Below, piece by piece: positions 54,416 to 63,188 of a stretch of DNA of 64,000 nucleotides. The stretch's first letter is position 1, and every line of letters begins with the position of its first letter. The notes below the pieces were generated by a model. The model searched no databases, was not told where the DNA came from, and saw only the letters and a program-made list of their open reading frames with translations. This DNA comes from Paenibacillus marchantiae (GTDB lineage: Bacteria; Bacillota; Bacilli; Paenibacillales; Paenibacillaceae). Location of the stretch: contig NZ_CP118270.1 in assembly GCF_028771845.1 (NCBI RefSeq), positions 620,001 to 684,000 on the forward strand. The letters run 5' to 3'. The translations under genes and the position numbers were made by a program.

Positions 54416-55681
54416 GTGGATATTCGTCGTAACCTGCCTTTGCTGATGATCATTTGTTTTCTGAGTCAGATGGGCGGTTTCATGATCCTGCCCCTGTTCC
54501 CTTTGTTTATTGAGGAATTCGGCCTGTCCGGCTGGATGATGGGGGTTATTTTTGCACTCTTTTATGTCGGTAAAGTGATTGGCGGGGTGCCCGCTGCGGC
54601 ACTCTATCGAAAAATCGGGGGCAAGCGGGCACTTATTGCCATGCTTCTGCTGCTCGCTGTTTGTATGGGCGGTTTCGCTGTATCTTCTGCCGCACTAGTA
54701 TTTGGTCTGCTGCGGCTGCTGCAAGGGCTCGCTTCTACCGGACTTACGGTCGTCGTACGTTCCATCATTGGGGATGAGGGGAACGTCGACAACCGGGGGC
54801 TCTACAACGGTTATATTAGCAGCAGTGAAGGTGGGGGCATGGTGCTGGGTCCGGTCATCAGCGGTTGGCTCTCGTTGCATTGGCCTTTGTCGGTGCCTTT
54901 TTTACTCGTTACCGTGTGCTGTCTGATGGCTGTGGTTGCGGCAATGGGGATGAAGACAGCAGCAAAGCCCAATCCTGTATCTGAGAATGTGGCGGACGGT
55001 CACGACTTAAGCGAGTCTCCAACGGATGCCAAACCAACGCAAACGCCTGCCGATTATACAGTTTCTCCAGTAAACGCTACTCCTAGCCCAATCATTCCGT
55101 CCACCGGACTTACCCGGAGGCAGCAACTGATTGGCTACGGTACGGTTCATTTCCTGGAGATGAGTGCTTATGCCGTGTTTCTGACTTACTTTGCATTGTA
55201 TGCAGCTCATATCATGCAGTGGGACCCGTTTGCGATCAGTCTTGCCTTTACCGTCGTTGGTATTTCTACACTCGCGGCTGCTCCGGTAGCCGGTTACCTG
55301 TCTGATCGAATGGGTGATCGTCTGCTGCTCTGCATGTTCGGCATGCTGATGATTGGCATCGAAGTGGTGGTTTTTCTGAGCACATCTTCATATGTGCTGG
55401 TTTACGTGGGCATGCTGATCGGCGGCGTAGGCGGTGCATGTTACATGGATTCGTTCTTTGCTCATATCGGGGATCATATCCCGGACGAGGGTAGAAGCTC
55501 CGTCATAGGCAAAATTGTCTCTGTGGCAGAGATCGGTTCCATCGTGTCCCCTCTGGTGGCTGCTCTGCTTGTGGAGCGTGGATCGCTGTATACCGTGTTT
55601 GTGTTCAATCTGCTTCTAATTGCTGCTGCCATTGCCGTTCAGGCTGTGATGCGCAGCCGTTACAGATCGAAACGAGTGTAG
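54416..55681 (+). CDS. MFS transporter with a long central loop
   Basis: Major facilitator of 421 residues and 12 helices. The GGKRALIAMLLLLAVC motif-A region follows helix 2. Between helices 6 and 7 there is a long Pro/Thr/Ser-rich loop of about 65 residues (about 185-250). DHA1-like drug exporter is the best guess. GTG at 54416 after AAAGGAGTCCTGTTC is the start; 14 codons upstream are open but lack a site. Confidence 0.85.
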   Translation: MDIRRNLPLLMIICFLSQMGGFMILPLFPLFIEEFGLSGWMMGVIFALFYVGKVIGGVPAAALYRKIGGKRALIAMLLLLAVCMGGFAVSSAALVFGLLRLLQGLASTGLTVVVRSIIGDEGNVDNRGLYNGYISSSEGGGMVLGPVISGWLSLHWPLSVPFLLVTVCCLMAVVAAMGMKTAAKPNPVSENVADGHDLSESPTDAKPTQTPADYTVSPVNATPSPIIPSTGLTRRQQLIGYGTVHFLEMSAYAVFLTYFALYAAHIMQWDPFAISLAFTVVGISTLAAAPVAGYLSDRMGDRLLLCMFGMLMIGIEVVVFLSTSSYVLVYVGMLIGGVGGACYMDSFFAHIGDHIPDEGRSSVIGKIVSVAEIGSIVSPLVAALLVERGSLYTVFVFNLLLIAAAIAVQAVMRSRYRSKRV

Positions 55682-55690
55682 ACGCACAAA

Positions 55691-55709
55691 ACTGCCCACA
55701 TCAGTGGGC
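55691..55709 (+). terminator. Possible terminator of the MFS gene
   Basis: CTGCCCAC-ATC-AGTGGGCAG is a good stem, but the T run (TTTTTT) begins some 12 bases later. Termination is uncertain. Confidence 0.5.
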
Positions 55710-55718
55710 AGCCTCCAA

Positions 55719-55889
55719 TCATTTTTTACCCAATAGTGCTGCGATATGTAGTGCATTTTCTTTGATTTTATTTTTCAAATAAGGGTCTGTGTTCTCAGGC
55801 AATTCCGTCGGCTTGTAAAACTTTGCTTCAAGAACTTCCACCCCATCGGGCTTCAAATCACCTTCGAACTCTGTGCATGGGTAACCCTC
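55719..55889 (-). pseudogene. C-terminal remnant of a Nudix-hydrolase-like gene
   Basis: On the minus strand an open frame of about 56 codons reads GDLKPDGVEVLEAKFYKPTEL and ends IAALLGKK. This resembles the end of a Nudix hydrolase or similar ADP-ribose-type protein. An in-frame TAG precedes it and the upstream DNA lacks the Nudix box, so the 5' part is lost. A short AGGAGGG before a nearby ATG is out of frame. I see no other gene in this 340-base gap. Confidence 0.55.
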
Positions 55890-55999
55890 CTATATTAAGT
55901 CATGATCCTCATTATAGAAGTTCAATTAATTTCCATATAGAGAAAGAATATTCAGATTTATTTCCTATTTTAGAGTCCGTGCTTTGATGAAAAAACAGC

Positions 56000-56037
56000 A
56001 AAAAAACAACCCGTTCACACATCAGTGTGCAAACGGG
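56000..56037 (-). terminator. Terminator of nos
   Basis: On the minus strand CCCGTTTGCACAC and GTGTGAACGGG pair (one bulge) and are followed by TTGTTTTTTT. The nos stop codon lies in the loop. Confidence 0.9.
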
Positions 56038-57227
56038 CATTTCATTGGTGGGTTCTCAGCATGAGGCTGCTGATCCCCCTCGGGTTGTTGTTTTCCCCTG
56101 TCCATCCGTTCAGCTTCCGATTTCTCTGTATCCAATGTGTAGGAATGATCTCCATAGAAAAAGTTAGGCTTCACAATCTCATTGCGATAGGAACTGTGGA
56201 AAATATGCGTCGTTGCCGGAGACACCGGCGGAATCAGCCAGACCCAATCGCCTGTCATTTCGCGCCCGGCTTTCTCTTCCCGCTGCTCAAACAGGGCAAA
56301 TTGCGCTGCCGCTGTGTGGTGATCCACAATGCTGACGCCTGCTTTCTTGAACGAATGCAGCACCGCTACATTCAGCTCTACCAGAGCCCGATCCTTCCAA
56401 AGTGTCGTTTCACTCGACGTATTCAAGCCAAGTGCTGCCGCTACCGCTGGTAGTTTATTATACCGAAACGTATCCGCCAGATTGCGTGCGCCAATCTCAG
56501 TGCCCATATACCAGCCGTTGAATGGTGCTGCCGGGTAGGATATGCCGCCAATCTCCAGCCGCATATCGGCAATCATTGGTACACCGTACCAGCGCATGTC
56601 CAGTTCAGCAATCTCGGGACGCTCCGGGTGTTCAATATTCACTTCCACGATGTCTTCCTTGGGCACAGGATACCACTCTGGAGCTTGCCCCTTAGCCTGG
56701 ATAATCAATGGAAGCACATCATAAGGCGTGCCTTCCCCCAGCCAGCCAAGCGACATTGCTGTCTTCGTTAGCTCAACGGAGGCAGGATCACCTACAATGC
56801 CTTCCGTCGTCTCATATCCGGCATAACGGATTAACTGGTGATTCCAAATTCGCACAGGGGCTCCCTTCGGTCCATCAGGTGGAAGAATCGTAATCATGGG
56901 AATAATCTTCCCTTTGTTGGAAGCCGCTCTGATGTGCGTCATCACAGCATCTGCTGCCGTTCCAACCGTATCTGCATGACGTGCATCAACGATGCGCAGT
57001 TTATCCCAGAATAGCCGCCCGATGCAGCGATTGCTGTTCCGCCATGCCATTTTACAGCCATGCTCCAGTTCATCCGCAGTATGCACATATGTGCCTGTGT
57101 GCTCAATCTCGTTCAAAACTGCAACAAGCCGGGCCTGCGCGTCTTCACGCGAATGGCCCAGCTCTTCATAACATCTATATATAAACCGTTCAGCTTCATC
57201 CCGCAGTTCTTCCAGGTCTGTCCGCAT
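56022..57227 (-). CDS. nos: Bacterial nitric oxide synthase oxygenase
   Basis: Heme oxygenase of 401 residues that makes NO from arginine using external reductases. The heme-ligand Cys68 is in [11 protein letters not shown]; the arginine-binding Glu is in [39 protein letters not shown] and the PNFFY segments complete the fold. Bacterial enzymes lack the reductase domain, as here. The C-terminus carries a Gln/Glu/Pro-rich extension of about 25 residues ending MKCPFAH. ATG follows TGGAGTGAATA. dps lies about 130 bases before it on the same strand order. Confidence 0.95.
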   Translation of the reverse strand: MRTDLEELRDEAERFIYRCYEELGHSREDAQARLVAVLNEIEHTGTYVHTADELEHGCKMAWRNSNRCIGRLFWDKLRIVDARHADTVGTAADAVMTHIRAASNKGKIIPMITILPPDGPKGAPVRIWNHQLIRYAGYETTEGIVGDPASVELTKTAMSLGWLGEGTPYDVLPLIIQAKGQAPEWYPVPKEDIVEVNIEHPERPEIAELDMRWYGVPMIADMRLEIGGISYPAAPFNGWYMGTEIGARNLADTFRYNKLPAVAAALGLNTSSETTLWKDRALVELNVAVLHSFKKAGVSIVDHHTAAAQFALFEQREEKAGREMTGDWVWLIPPVSPATTHIFHSSYRNEIVKPNFFYGDHSYTLDTEKSEAERMDRGKQQPEGDQQPHAENPPMKCPFAH

Positions 57228-57355
57228 TATTCACTCCACCAATCTATACATCTTGAATGCCATCATTATACGGCAAGCACACCGGATTTGTAAGCGAACG
57301 GGCACTTTGTTCACGGACTCTACATATCGTTGTTCAGGATGCAGGGTAACTTAGC

Positions 57356-57835
57356 TTATTTGCCCAGAAATGCGTTTAACATCCAGACCTCTTTATCCAA
57401 TGCAGCAGTGAATCCAATCAACATATCTTCAGTTGCATTATCCTCAGCTTCGCCAGCTGCTTGAATACCCTCGTTAATTACACCCACCATCGCTTGCAGA
57501 TCAGTAACTACGGTTTCTACCATTTTTTCAGCCGACAACTGTCCCTGTGCTTCCTCAACAGGTGACAACCGCAGTTGCTCAGCCATCGTTGCGACCGGAC
57601 GTCCACCAATCGCCAATAGACGTTCTGCGGCTTCGTCCATATTCGCCGTAGCCAAGTTATACAGCTCTTCGAATTTGGCATGCAGTGTGAAGAAATGAGG
57701 ACCTTTCACATACCAGTGGAAGTGGTGCAATTTAGTATACAGTACAGACCAACCAGCGATCTGGCGGTTCAGGACCTCTTGAAGTTCAGTAGCATGGTTT
57801 GCAAAAGTATTGTTTCTAGTTTGGATTGTGCTCAT
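57356..57835 (-). CDS. dps: Dps family ferritin-like DNA-protection protein
   Basis: Protein of 159 residues, a dodecameric ferroxidase that binds iron and may coat DNA. The dinuclear site residues are in LHHFHWYVKGPHFFTLHAKFEELY and MDEAAERLLAIGG. ATG follows GAGAGGGGATAAATTCC. A consensus promoter with a PerR box sits upstream. Its stop lies just upstream of the nos gene's start region. Confidence 0.95.
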   Translation of the reverse strand: MSTIQTRNNTFANHATELQEVLNRQIAGWSVLYTKLHHFHWYVKGPHFFTLHAKFEELYNLATANMDEAAERLLAIGGRPVATMAEQLRLSPVEEAQGQLSAEKMVETVVTDLQAMVGVINEGIQAAGEAEDNATEDMLIGFTAALDKEVWMLNAFLGK

Positions 57836-57910
57836 GGAATTTATCCCCTCTCGAATGTGATATAGTTTTGAATTTGATAACGTAACGTAACTTTCTTTCG
57901 TTTGTTTAAT

Positions 57911-57965
57911 TTAGACTTAATCTAAATCTTGTTTTAATTATAGCACTGCCCTTATCCTTTGTGAA
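57911..57965 (-). promoter_or_regulatory. dps promoter with PerR-type box
   Basis: On the minus strand TTCACA (57960-57965), 17 bases and TATAAT (57937-57942) form a good promoter. The box TTAGATTAAGTCTAA (57911-57925) begins 11 bases downstream, covering the start. The rest of the gap to 58115 holds nothing else recognised. Confidence 0.8.
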
Positions 57966-58114
57966 GGCTATAGCCTACTCTTTTGAATGAAGATTCCATG
58001 AAGCTACGCTTCATGTTTGGACAGTGTGAGAAGACCCCTTAAACACCTTTACACACAGTATCTATACCTCGATTTTCACCGATGTACAATGACAATCCTC
58101 ACGTCCCATATAAC

Positions 58115-58151
58115 AAAAAACAGCCCTGATCCTCACTGAGGATCAGGACTG
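58115..58151 (-). terminator. Terminator of the HAD gene
   Basis: On the minus strand CAGTCCTGATCCTCA and TGAGGATCAGGGCTG pair and are followed by TTTTTT. Confidence 0.93.
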
Positions 58152-58174
58152 CACCAACGCACATAGCGCACGCT

Positions 58175-58915
58175 TTATTGTTGAATCAACTCGGATGTAA
58201 GGATACGGCTTACCTCTTCATAACTACCCGCAACGTGATGAGGCTGATGCTCTGATTCTGGCAAAGCATCACGATGGTTGAACCAAATCACTTTCCATCC
58301 GGCATCCACTGCACCGATAACATCATTGCGCCAGGAATCGCCGATATAATAACTGGACTCGGAATCCGATCCTGTCCGCCTGCTTACATGCTCAAATAAT
58401 CTGCGATCCGGCTTGGCGTAACCTAGGGTACCCGATATGAAGATCCGTTCCTCGGGAATAAGACTGAACACATCCAGCGCTTCGAGCTTCCGCTGCTGAT
58501 GTTTTCCTTCTCCGTTGGTGATTAATCCCACCATATGCCCTTCTGCAAGAAGTCTTCGAATAAGCTCATATGCTCCATCAAAGGGCTGAATCTGAAACTG
58601 TCTACTCAAATACTGTGCTTGCAGTTCTTCAGCCTGTCCCTGTTCTAGGGGATATCCAAATTCCGCCATGGTCAGCTCAAATCTGCGATGACGCATCCGT
58701 TCCACCGCTTCCGGTTCGGGTACAGCAGACAAGTCTTCTTGGGCAGACAGCCAGTCGCTATAATAACGGAAGCGATGGTATGCCTCCCCATATGGGAACT
58801 CATCTGATAAACCAAGAACTTGCTGTAAAGCGCCACGAAGCGGCTGCAAGTGGTCATACAAGGTATCGTCTACGTCGAAAAATATAGCTTTTGGGGCGTT
58901 GTCGTTAGATAACAT
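58175..58915 (-). CDS. HAD family hydrolase
   Basis: HAD phosphatase-like protein of 246 residues. Motif I is FFDVDDTLYD (about 12-21), motif II LITNGEGKHQQRK, motif IV IGDSWRNDVIGA. The helical cap lies between motifs I and II, as in subfamily IA. Probable small-molecule phosphatase; substrate unknown. ATG follows AAGGGAGATCCATC. Own terminator. Confidence 0.9.
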   Translation of the reverse strand: MLSNDNAPKAIFFDVDDTLYDHLQPLRGALQQVLGLSDEFPYGEAYHRFRYYSDWLSAQEDLSAVPEPEAVERMRHRRFELTMAEFGYPLEQGQAEELQAQYLSRQFQIQPFDGAYELIRRLLAEGHMVGLITNGEGKHQQRKLEALDVFSLIPEERIFISGTLGYAKPDRRLFEHVSRRTGSDSESSYYIGDSWRNDVIGAVDAGWKVIWFNHRDALPESEHQPHHVAGSYEEVSRILTSELIQQ

Positions 58916-59032
58916 GATGGATCTCCCTTATTCGATCTCATAAAATTTAATTAATAATTACAATAATGTGGAAATAAATCCTGATAAATGCTAGCATATT
59001 TCTATAACGAATATTGCAAGGAAGTAGATTAT

Positions 59033-59254
59033 ATGGCATTCTCCTTATATCCCAAAGAACAGAAGCGAAAAGTATACAACTTAGTGTTAAATCTCTTCCT
59101 TTTTGTTGTTTCGACATCAGTGCTAATTTATATCCATTATAGTTACACTACTGTTCCAACATACAGCAACTTAATACTCATGGGTCCTATGATCAGTTGT
59201 GCCATAAGATCAGTGTACTATGCAGCAACTCTCAAGAAAATGAAGACGCATTGA
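59033..59254 (+). CDS. Small two-helix membrane protein, unknown
   Basis: Protein of 73 residues: a basic N-terminus (YPKEQKRKVYN), a hydrophobic segment LVLNLFLFVVSTSVLIYIHY, a polar loop, a second segment around SNLILMGPMISCAI and a Lys-rich end. ATG at 59033 follows AAGGAAGTAGATTAT. Base composition is more AT-rich than the neighbours. It is flanked by a terminator. I recognise no family. Confidence 0.6.
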   Translation: MAFSLYPKEQKRKVYNLVLNLFLFVVSTSVLIYIHYSYTTVPTYSNLILMGPMISCAIRSVYYAATLKKMKTH

Positions 59255-59302
59255 TAATCCACATCGACAATATAAATGTTATCGTTGCCATAAATGAGCT
59301 TC

Positions 59303-59354
59303 AAAAAAAAGGTAGGTGCACTGTATTCTTTCTCTACAGTATACCTACCTTTTT
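59303..59354. terminator. Bidirectional terminator between the small gene and ade
   Basis: AAAGGTAGGT..ACTGTA and TACAGT..ACCTACCTTT pair over a nine-base loop, with long A and T runs on either side. Confidence 0.92.
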
Positions 59355-59438
59355 CTAATTCTTCACTTTAACTTATTTACAGTATTCCGCGATCAATCAT
59401 CTAATTAAGAGATACTTCACGAATTATGTGTATTCCAA

Positions 59439-61196
59439 TTAAAGTATCAACGGTACAACCTTGCCTGCATTCACATCAATCAGGCCGTGATCCGTAATTT
59501 TCAGAGCCGGACTTACCGCAAGGGAATGGGTACTGATGGACATGATTGGGTTATAGTGCACATAACCAAGAGACAACATCGCTGCACGCAGCTCTTTCAC
59601 TTGGTGTGATACTACTGCCAGCGGTTCCTCCGTCAATATACCACCCACAGGAAGTTCGAGATGGGACAACACTTTGCCGTCTTCCACCACACAGAACCCA
59701 CCCTGGCTCGAAATTACCGTGTTAGCTGCTAAGATCATATCTTCACGATTGCGTCCTACGACCAATAGGTTGTGGTTATCATGTGAATATGTTGTTGCAA
59801 TGGCACCACGCTTGATCGTGTCTCCACCAATCAAACCATGTGCTCGGTTACCGTTCACACCATAACGTTCAAAGGTCGCAATCTGTCCATATCCACTCTC
59901 TTCCCAGAGAAGTTCACCATTCGCAGCCTGAACCTGTGCGATATGTTCTTCCACAAAGGTTGAACCATCCTTCACCATCATAACCCGGCAGTTGTTTAAA
60001 CCATTTTCAGATAACTGCGCGTCTGAGTCAGATGCTTGACTTTGCCCGTTCACCTTCGGATCAGACAAACGGATTGCAAAATCCTCGGCTCCCAGCAGAT
60101 CCAATTGCACGCTTTGGTAAAAGTGAGGCGGGAACTGTCCACTAATTCGGTCCTGCTTGTACGGTTCGTAGTCGTCATAAGCTTTACGGCCATTTTTGTA
60201 TACCTGCTCTACTGCAAGTGTATCTAAGTTGGACAGCAGCACATAGTCCGCCACTTTGCCTGGGGCAATGCTACCGCGATCGGTCATTTTCATCCGGGAT
60301 GCAGGGGTTGAGGTTGCAGCGTAAATCGCATCTTCGGGGCGCATCCCCATCCGAATGGCTTTACGCACGATATGATCCAGATGTCCTCGTTCCACTAGCG
60401 AATCTGGCATAACATCGTCTGTTACGAAGCAGAAATGCTGAGCGACATCATGCTGAATCAGGTATTCCATGACTTCTGGCGTCATCGATTTTTCCTGAAT
60501 TTCAATGAACATACCTGCCGCAATTCGCGCCTGCAAGCCCTCAATGCTCTGATGCGTATGATCGGAATCGATGCCCGCATAGATCAGTCGGTGCAGATCC
60601 AGCCCAAGCAATTTCGGTGTATGACCTTCGATCACAAGATCTGGATAGTTTTTGCGAATATGCTGAAGAATCTGATTGGTCTTGCATTCCGGATCACGGA
60701 TGACGTCCACATAGTTCATGATCTCACCCAGACAGATGATCTCTCCAGTAGCGAGCAGCACATCCATGTCTTCGATTTCAATTGAACCACCTGTTGTTTC
60801 CATGGGAGTCGCCGGAACGGAGCTTGGGATGGCGTAAAACATGTCCACCGTTGTCTCACGACTGGCCGACATCATCTCCTGCACACCTTCCAGCCCAAAC
60901 ACATTCGCCATCTCATGCGGTTCCGCCACAATGGACGTTACCCCGCAGCGGATCAGGCCATGGGAAAAGGTTGCCGGTGTCACCATCGTACTCTCAATGT
61001 GCAGATGAATATCAATAAGGCCCGGAATCATGTAACGTCCGCGTGCATCAATCACTTCATCGGCTTCAATCATCTCCGGTCCACCTGGACCAACATACAT
61101 AAATCTACCGTCCAGTACAGCCACGTTGTTCATTTCGAATCGTTTATAATAACTGTTATACACATGTACATTCTTAATTAGTTGATCTGCACGCAT
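59439..61196 (-). CDS. ade: Adenine deaminase
   Basis: Amidohydrolase of 585 residues that converts adenine to hypoxanthine. Metal ligands are in IDIHLHIESTMVTPATF, the central EGHTPKLLGLDLHRLIYAGIDSDHT and CFVTDDVMPDSLVERGHLDH; the C-terminal domain SYSHDNHNLLVVG, SQGGFCVVEDGKVL and PLKITDHGLIDV-like segments complete the family (as in Bacillus AdeC). ATG follows AAGGAGATTATGCCCC. It is the last gene after a second polyamine-type ABC operon on the same strand. Confidence 0.96.
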   Translation of the reverse strand: MRADQLIKNVHVYNSYYKRFEMNNVAVLDGRFMYVGPGGPEMIEADEVIDARGRYMIPGLIDIHLHIESTMVTPATFSHGLIRCGVTSIVAEPHEMANVFGLEGVQEMMSASRETTVDMFYAIPSSVPATPMETTGGSIEIEDMDVLLATGEIICLGEIMNYVDVIRDPECKTNQILQHIRKNYPDLVIEGHTPKLLGLDLHRLIYAGIDSDHTHQSIEGLQARIAAGMFIEIQEKSMTPEVMEYLIQHDVAQHFCFVTDDVMPDSLVERGHLDHIVRKAIRMGMRPEDAIYAATSTPASRMKMTDRGSIAPGKVADYVLLSNLDTLAVEQVYKNGRKAYDDYEPYKQDRISGQFPPHFYQSVQLDLLGAEDFAIRLSDPKVNGQSQASDSDAQLSENGLNNCRVMMVKDGSTFVEEHIAQVQAANGELLWEESGYGQIATFERYGVNGNRAHGLIGGDTIKRGAIATTYSHDNHNLLVVGRNREDMILAANTVISSQGGFCVVEDGKVLSHLELPVGGILTEEPLAVVSHQVKELRAAMLSLGYVHYNPIMSISTHSLAVSPALKITDHGLIDVNAGKVVPLIL

Positions 61197-61233
61197 GGGG
61201 CATAATCTCCTTCTTCATGAGCATCTTACAGCG

Positions 61234-61273
61234 ATCCAGAGCAGCAGTTACAACTAGCTATATTGCTCTGGAT
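61234..61273 (-). other. Hairpin between the ABC importer operon and ade
   Basis: ATCCAGAGCA and TGCTCTGGAT pair perfectly over a 20-base loop. There is no T run, so it may be an RNA-processing or attenuating stem rather than a terminator. Confidence 0.45.
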
Positions 61274-61315
61274 TCAGCTGATAAATGCCTCTTTTGCTGC
61301 TTCTGCTTCCTGCGG

Positions 61316-62374
61316 CTATTCCACAAGGACAAGTTTATCCTGCGGGAAAATCAGATTAACCCGCTGTCCGCTGAGATAAGGTGTCTCCATCTCCTGATTG
61401 GCTGTGAAGTCGCCAAGTTCTGTCTCAATGACGTACTGATAACTGCGTCCAAGATACGTGCTTACTTTGATAATCCCTGGCAAAGCATTTGCCATGTCCC
61501 CAGAGGTATCTCCGCTAACCATCAGATCATCCGGACGAATCGCACCTTTGCGTGCACCGGGACGTGCTGTTCCGGGATGCGCTGTTGCCGTGAACAAACG
61601 ACCACCCGCTTTCAGCGTGATCACCTCTCCTGCATCACTGCGCTCTGCGAATTCAATAAAATTGTGGAAGCCGATAAATTGGGCTACAAATTCTGTGGCC
61701 GGGTATTTAAAAATCGTCTCCGGGCGGTCGAGCTGCTCGACAACGCCTTTGTTCATAATCGCTACCTGATCCGAGATGGAGAAGCACTCCTCCTGATCAT
61801 GAGAGACATAAAGCGTCGTAATGCCCAGTTCCTGCTGAATCCGGCGGATCTCCACCCGCATATTCAGCCGCAGGTTGGCATCCAGGTTACTGAGCGGTTC
61901 ATCAAACAACAGCAAATCCGGTTCAATGACGAGTGCGCGGGCAATCGCCACACGCTGACGCTGTCCACCGGACAGTTCCTGCGGGAAGCGTTTCTCGAAG
62001 CCGTTCAGGTTCACCACTTCAAGGATGCGCATTACGCGTGAAGAAATATCCTTGTCTTTTACCTTGCGCATCCGCAGGCCGAAGGCCACGTTGTCATAGA
62101 CAGACAGATGCGGGAACAGCGCATAACTCTGAAATACAAATCCGAAATTCCGCTTGTTTACCGGAACCTTCGTATAATCCTTGCCGCCGAACATAAACTT
62201 ACCCTGTGTTGCTTCCAGGAATCCGGCGATGAGGCGCAGCGTAGTTGTTTTGCCGCAACCGCTCGGTCCGAGCAGGGAGAGCAGCTTACCTTTTTCCAGC
62301 TCCAATTGAAAATCCTTCAGGATCGTCTGGTTATCGTAAGCCACCGATACGCGATCCAATGTCAGCAATGCCAT
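61316..62374 (-). CDS. ABC transporter ATPase, polyamine/PotA-like
   Basis: ATPase of 352 residues: Walker [10 protein letters not shown] at about 31-39, signature [15 protein letters not shown], Walker B LLLFDEPLSNLD and H-loop YVSHDQEE, then a TOBE domain from about 265 (PGARKGAIRPDDLMVSG). ATG at 62374 follows GGAGGCGCAGAACGCT; the in-frame TTG six codons earlier overlaps that site. It belongs to the same class as PotA, but the substrate of this importer is unknown. Two permeases precede it. Confidence 0.9.
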   Translation of the reverse strand: MALLTLDRVSVAYDNQTILKDFQLELEKGKLLSLLGPSGCGKTTTLRLIAGFLEATQGKFMFGGKDYTKVPVNKRNFGFVFQSYALFPHLSVYDNVAFGLRMRKVKDKDISSRVMRILEVVNLNGFEKRFPQELSGGQRQRVAIARALVIEPDLLLFDEPLSNLDANLRLNMRVEIRRIQQELGITTLYVSHDQEECFSISDQVAIMNKGVVEQLDRPETIFKYPATEFVAQFIGFHNFIEFAERSDAGEVITLKAGGRLFTATAHPGTARPGARKGAIRPDDLMVSGDTSGDMANALPGIIKVSTYLGRSYQYVIETELGDFTANQEMETPYLSGQRVNLIFPQDKLVLVE

Positions 62375-62392
62375 AGCGTTCTGCGCCTCCAA

Positions 62393-63184
62393 TTAACGTT
62401 TAGTAAAGTATGAGAATCCGCCCATGATCCGTTCGATCACGAACATTAAAAGTCCAGTTAATACCATCAAAAGCACGGAAATGGCTGCAATGGTTGGGTC
62501 AAAATAATTTTCTACATAGGTCAGCATCTGAATTGGCAATGTGCTTACCCCTGGTCCGGTCATAAACACGGAAATGTCCACGTTGTTGAACGACTCCAAA
62601 AAGGCAATCAGCACCGCAGCGAGAATTCCTGAGCGAATGTTAGGCAGCACGATCTGGAAGAATGTTCTTACCCGTCCCGCGCCGAGACTCAGGGCTGCTT
62701 CTTCTACCGCAAAGTCAAAGCTCGACAGACTCGATGCGATAACGCGAATGATAAATGGAAGCATAATAATCGTGTGACCGATCAGCAAACCCAAATACAT
62801 CGGCAGATGATAGATCACGATGAGGTATTTCATCAATGTAAAACCAAGCACGATTCCCGGAATGAGTACCGGAGACAAGAACAATGCATTCAGCACGGAC
62901 TTGCCCTTGAAATCATAACGACTAAGTGCGTACGCAGCTGGAACCCCGAGCAACAGCGCCAGCAAATTCCCCAGTAGGGAAATGATGATGGACGTCTGGA
63001 ACGTGCGGAGGAAACCGCCTGTGTTGAAAATATTCTCGTACCAGCGGAGGGAAAAGCCCTCCGGCGGAAATTTGAGTACCGTCCCCGGTTCAAACGAAGT
63101 CACCGAGATGATCAGAAGCGGGCCCAGCAGAAAGATAAAGACCAGCAGACTGAACAGGCCCAGCCCGATATGTTTCTCCCGCAT
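62393..63184 (-). CDS. ABC transporter permease, PotC-like
   Basis: Permease of 263 residues with six helices and the EAA loop VEEAALSLGAGRVRTFFQIVLPNIRSG. ATG after GAAGGGGTAGACAT; four bases after the upstream permease stop. Confidence 0.92.
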   Translation of the reverse strand: MREKHIGLGLFSLLVFIFLLGPLLIISVTSFEPGTVLKFPPEGFSLRWYENIFNTGGFLRTFQTSIIISLLGNLLALLLGVPAAYALSRYDFKGKSVLNALFLSPVLIPGIVLGFTLMKYLIVIYHLPMYLGLLIGHTIIMLPFIIRVIASSLSSFDFAVEEAALSLGAGRVRTFFQIVLPNIRSGILAAVLIAFLESFNNVDISVFMTGPGVSTLPIQMLTYVENYFDPTIAAISVLLMVLTGLLMFVIERIMGGFSYFTKR

Positions 63185-63188
63185 ATGT

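Noticed and set aside
61217-62041. Plus-strand open frame of 274 codons opposite the ABC ATPase
   Set aside because: Runs antisense to Walker and signature motifs of the ATPase; a shadow.
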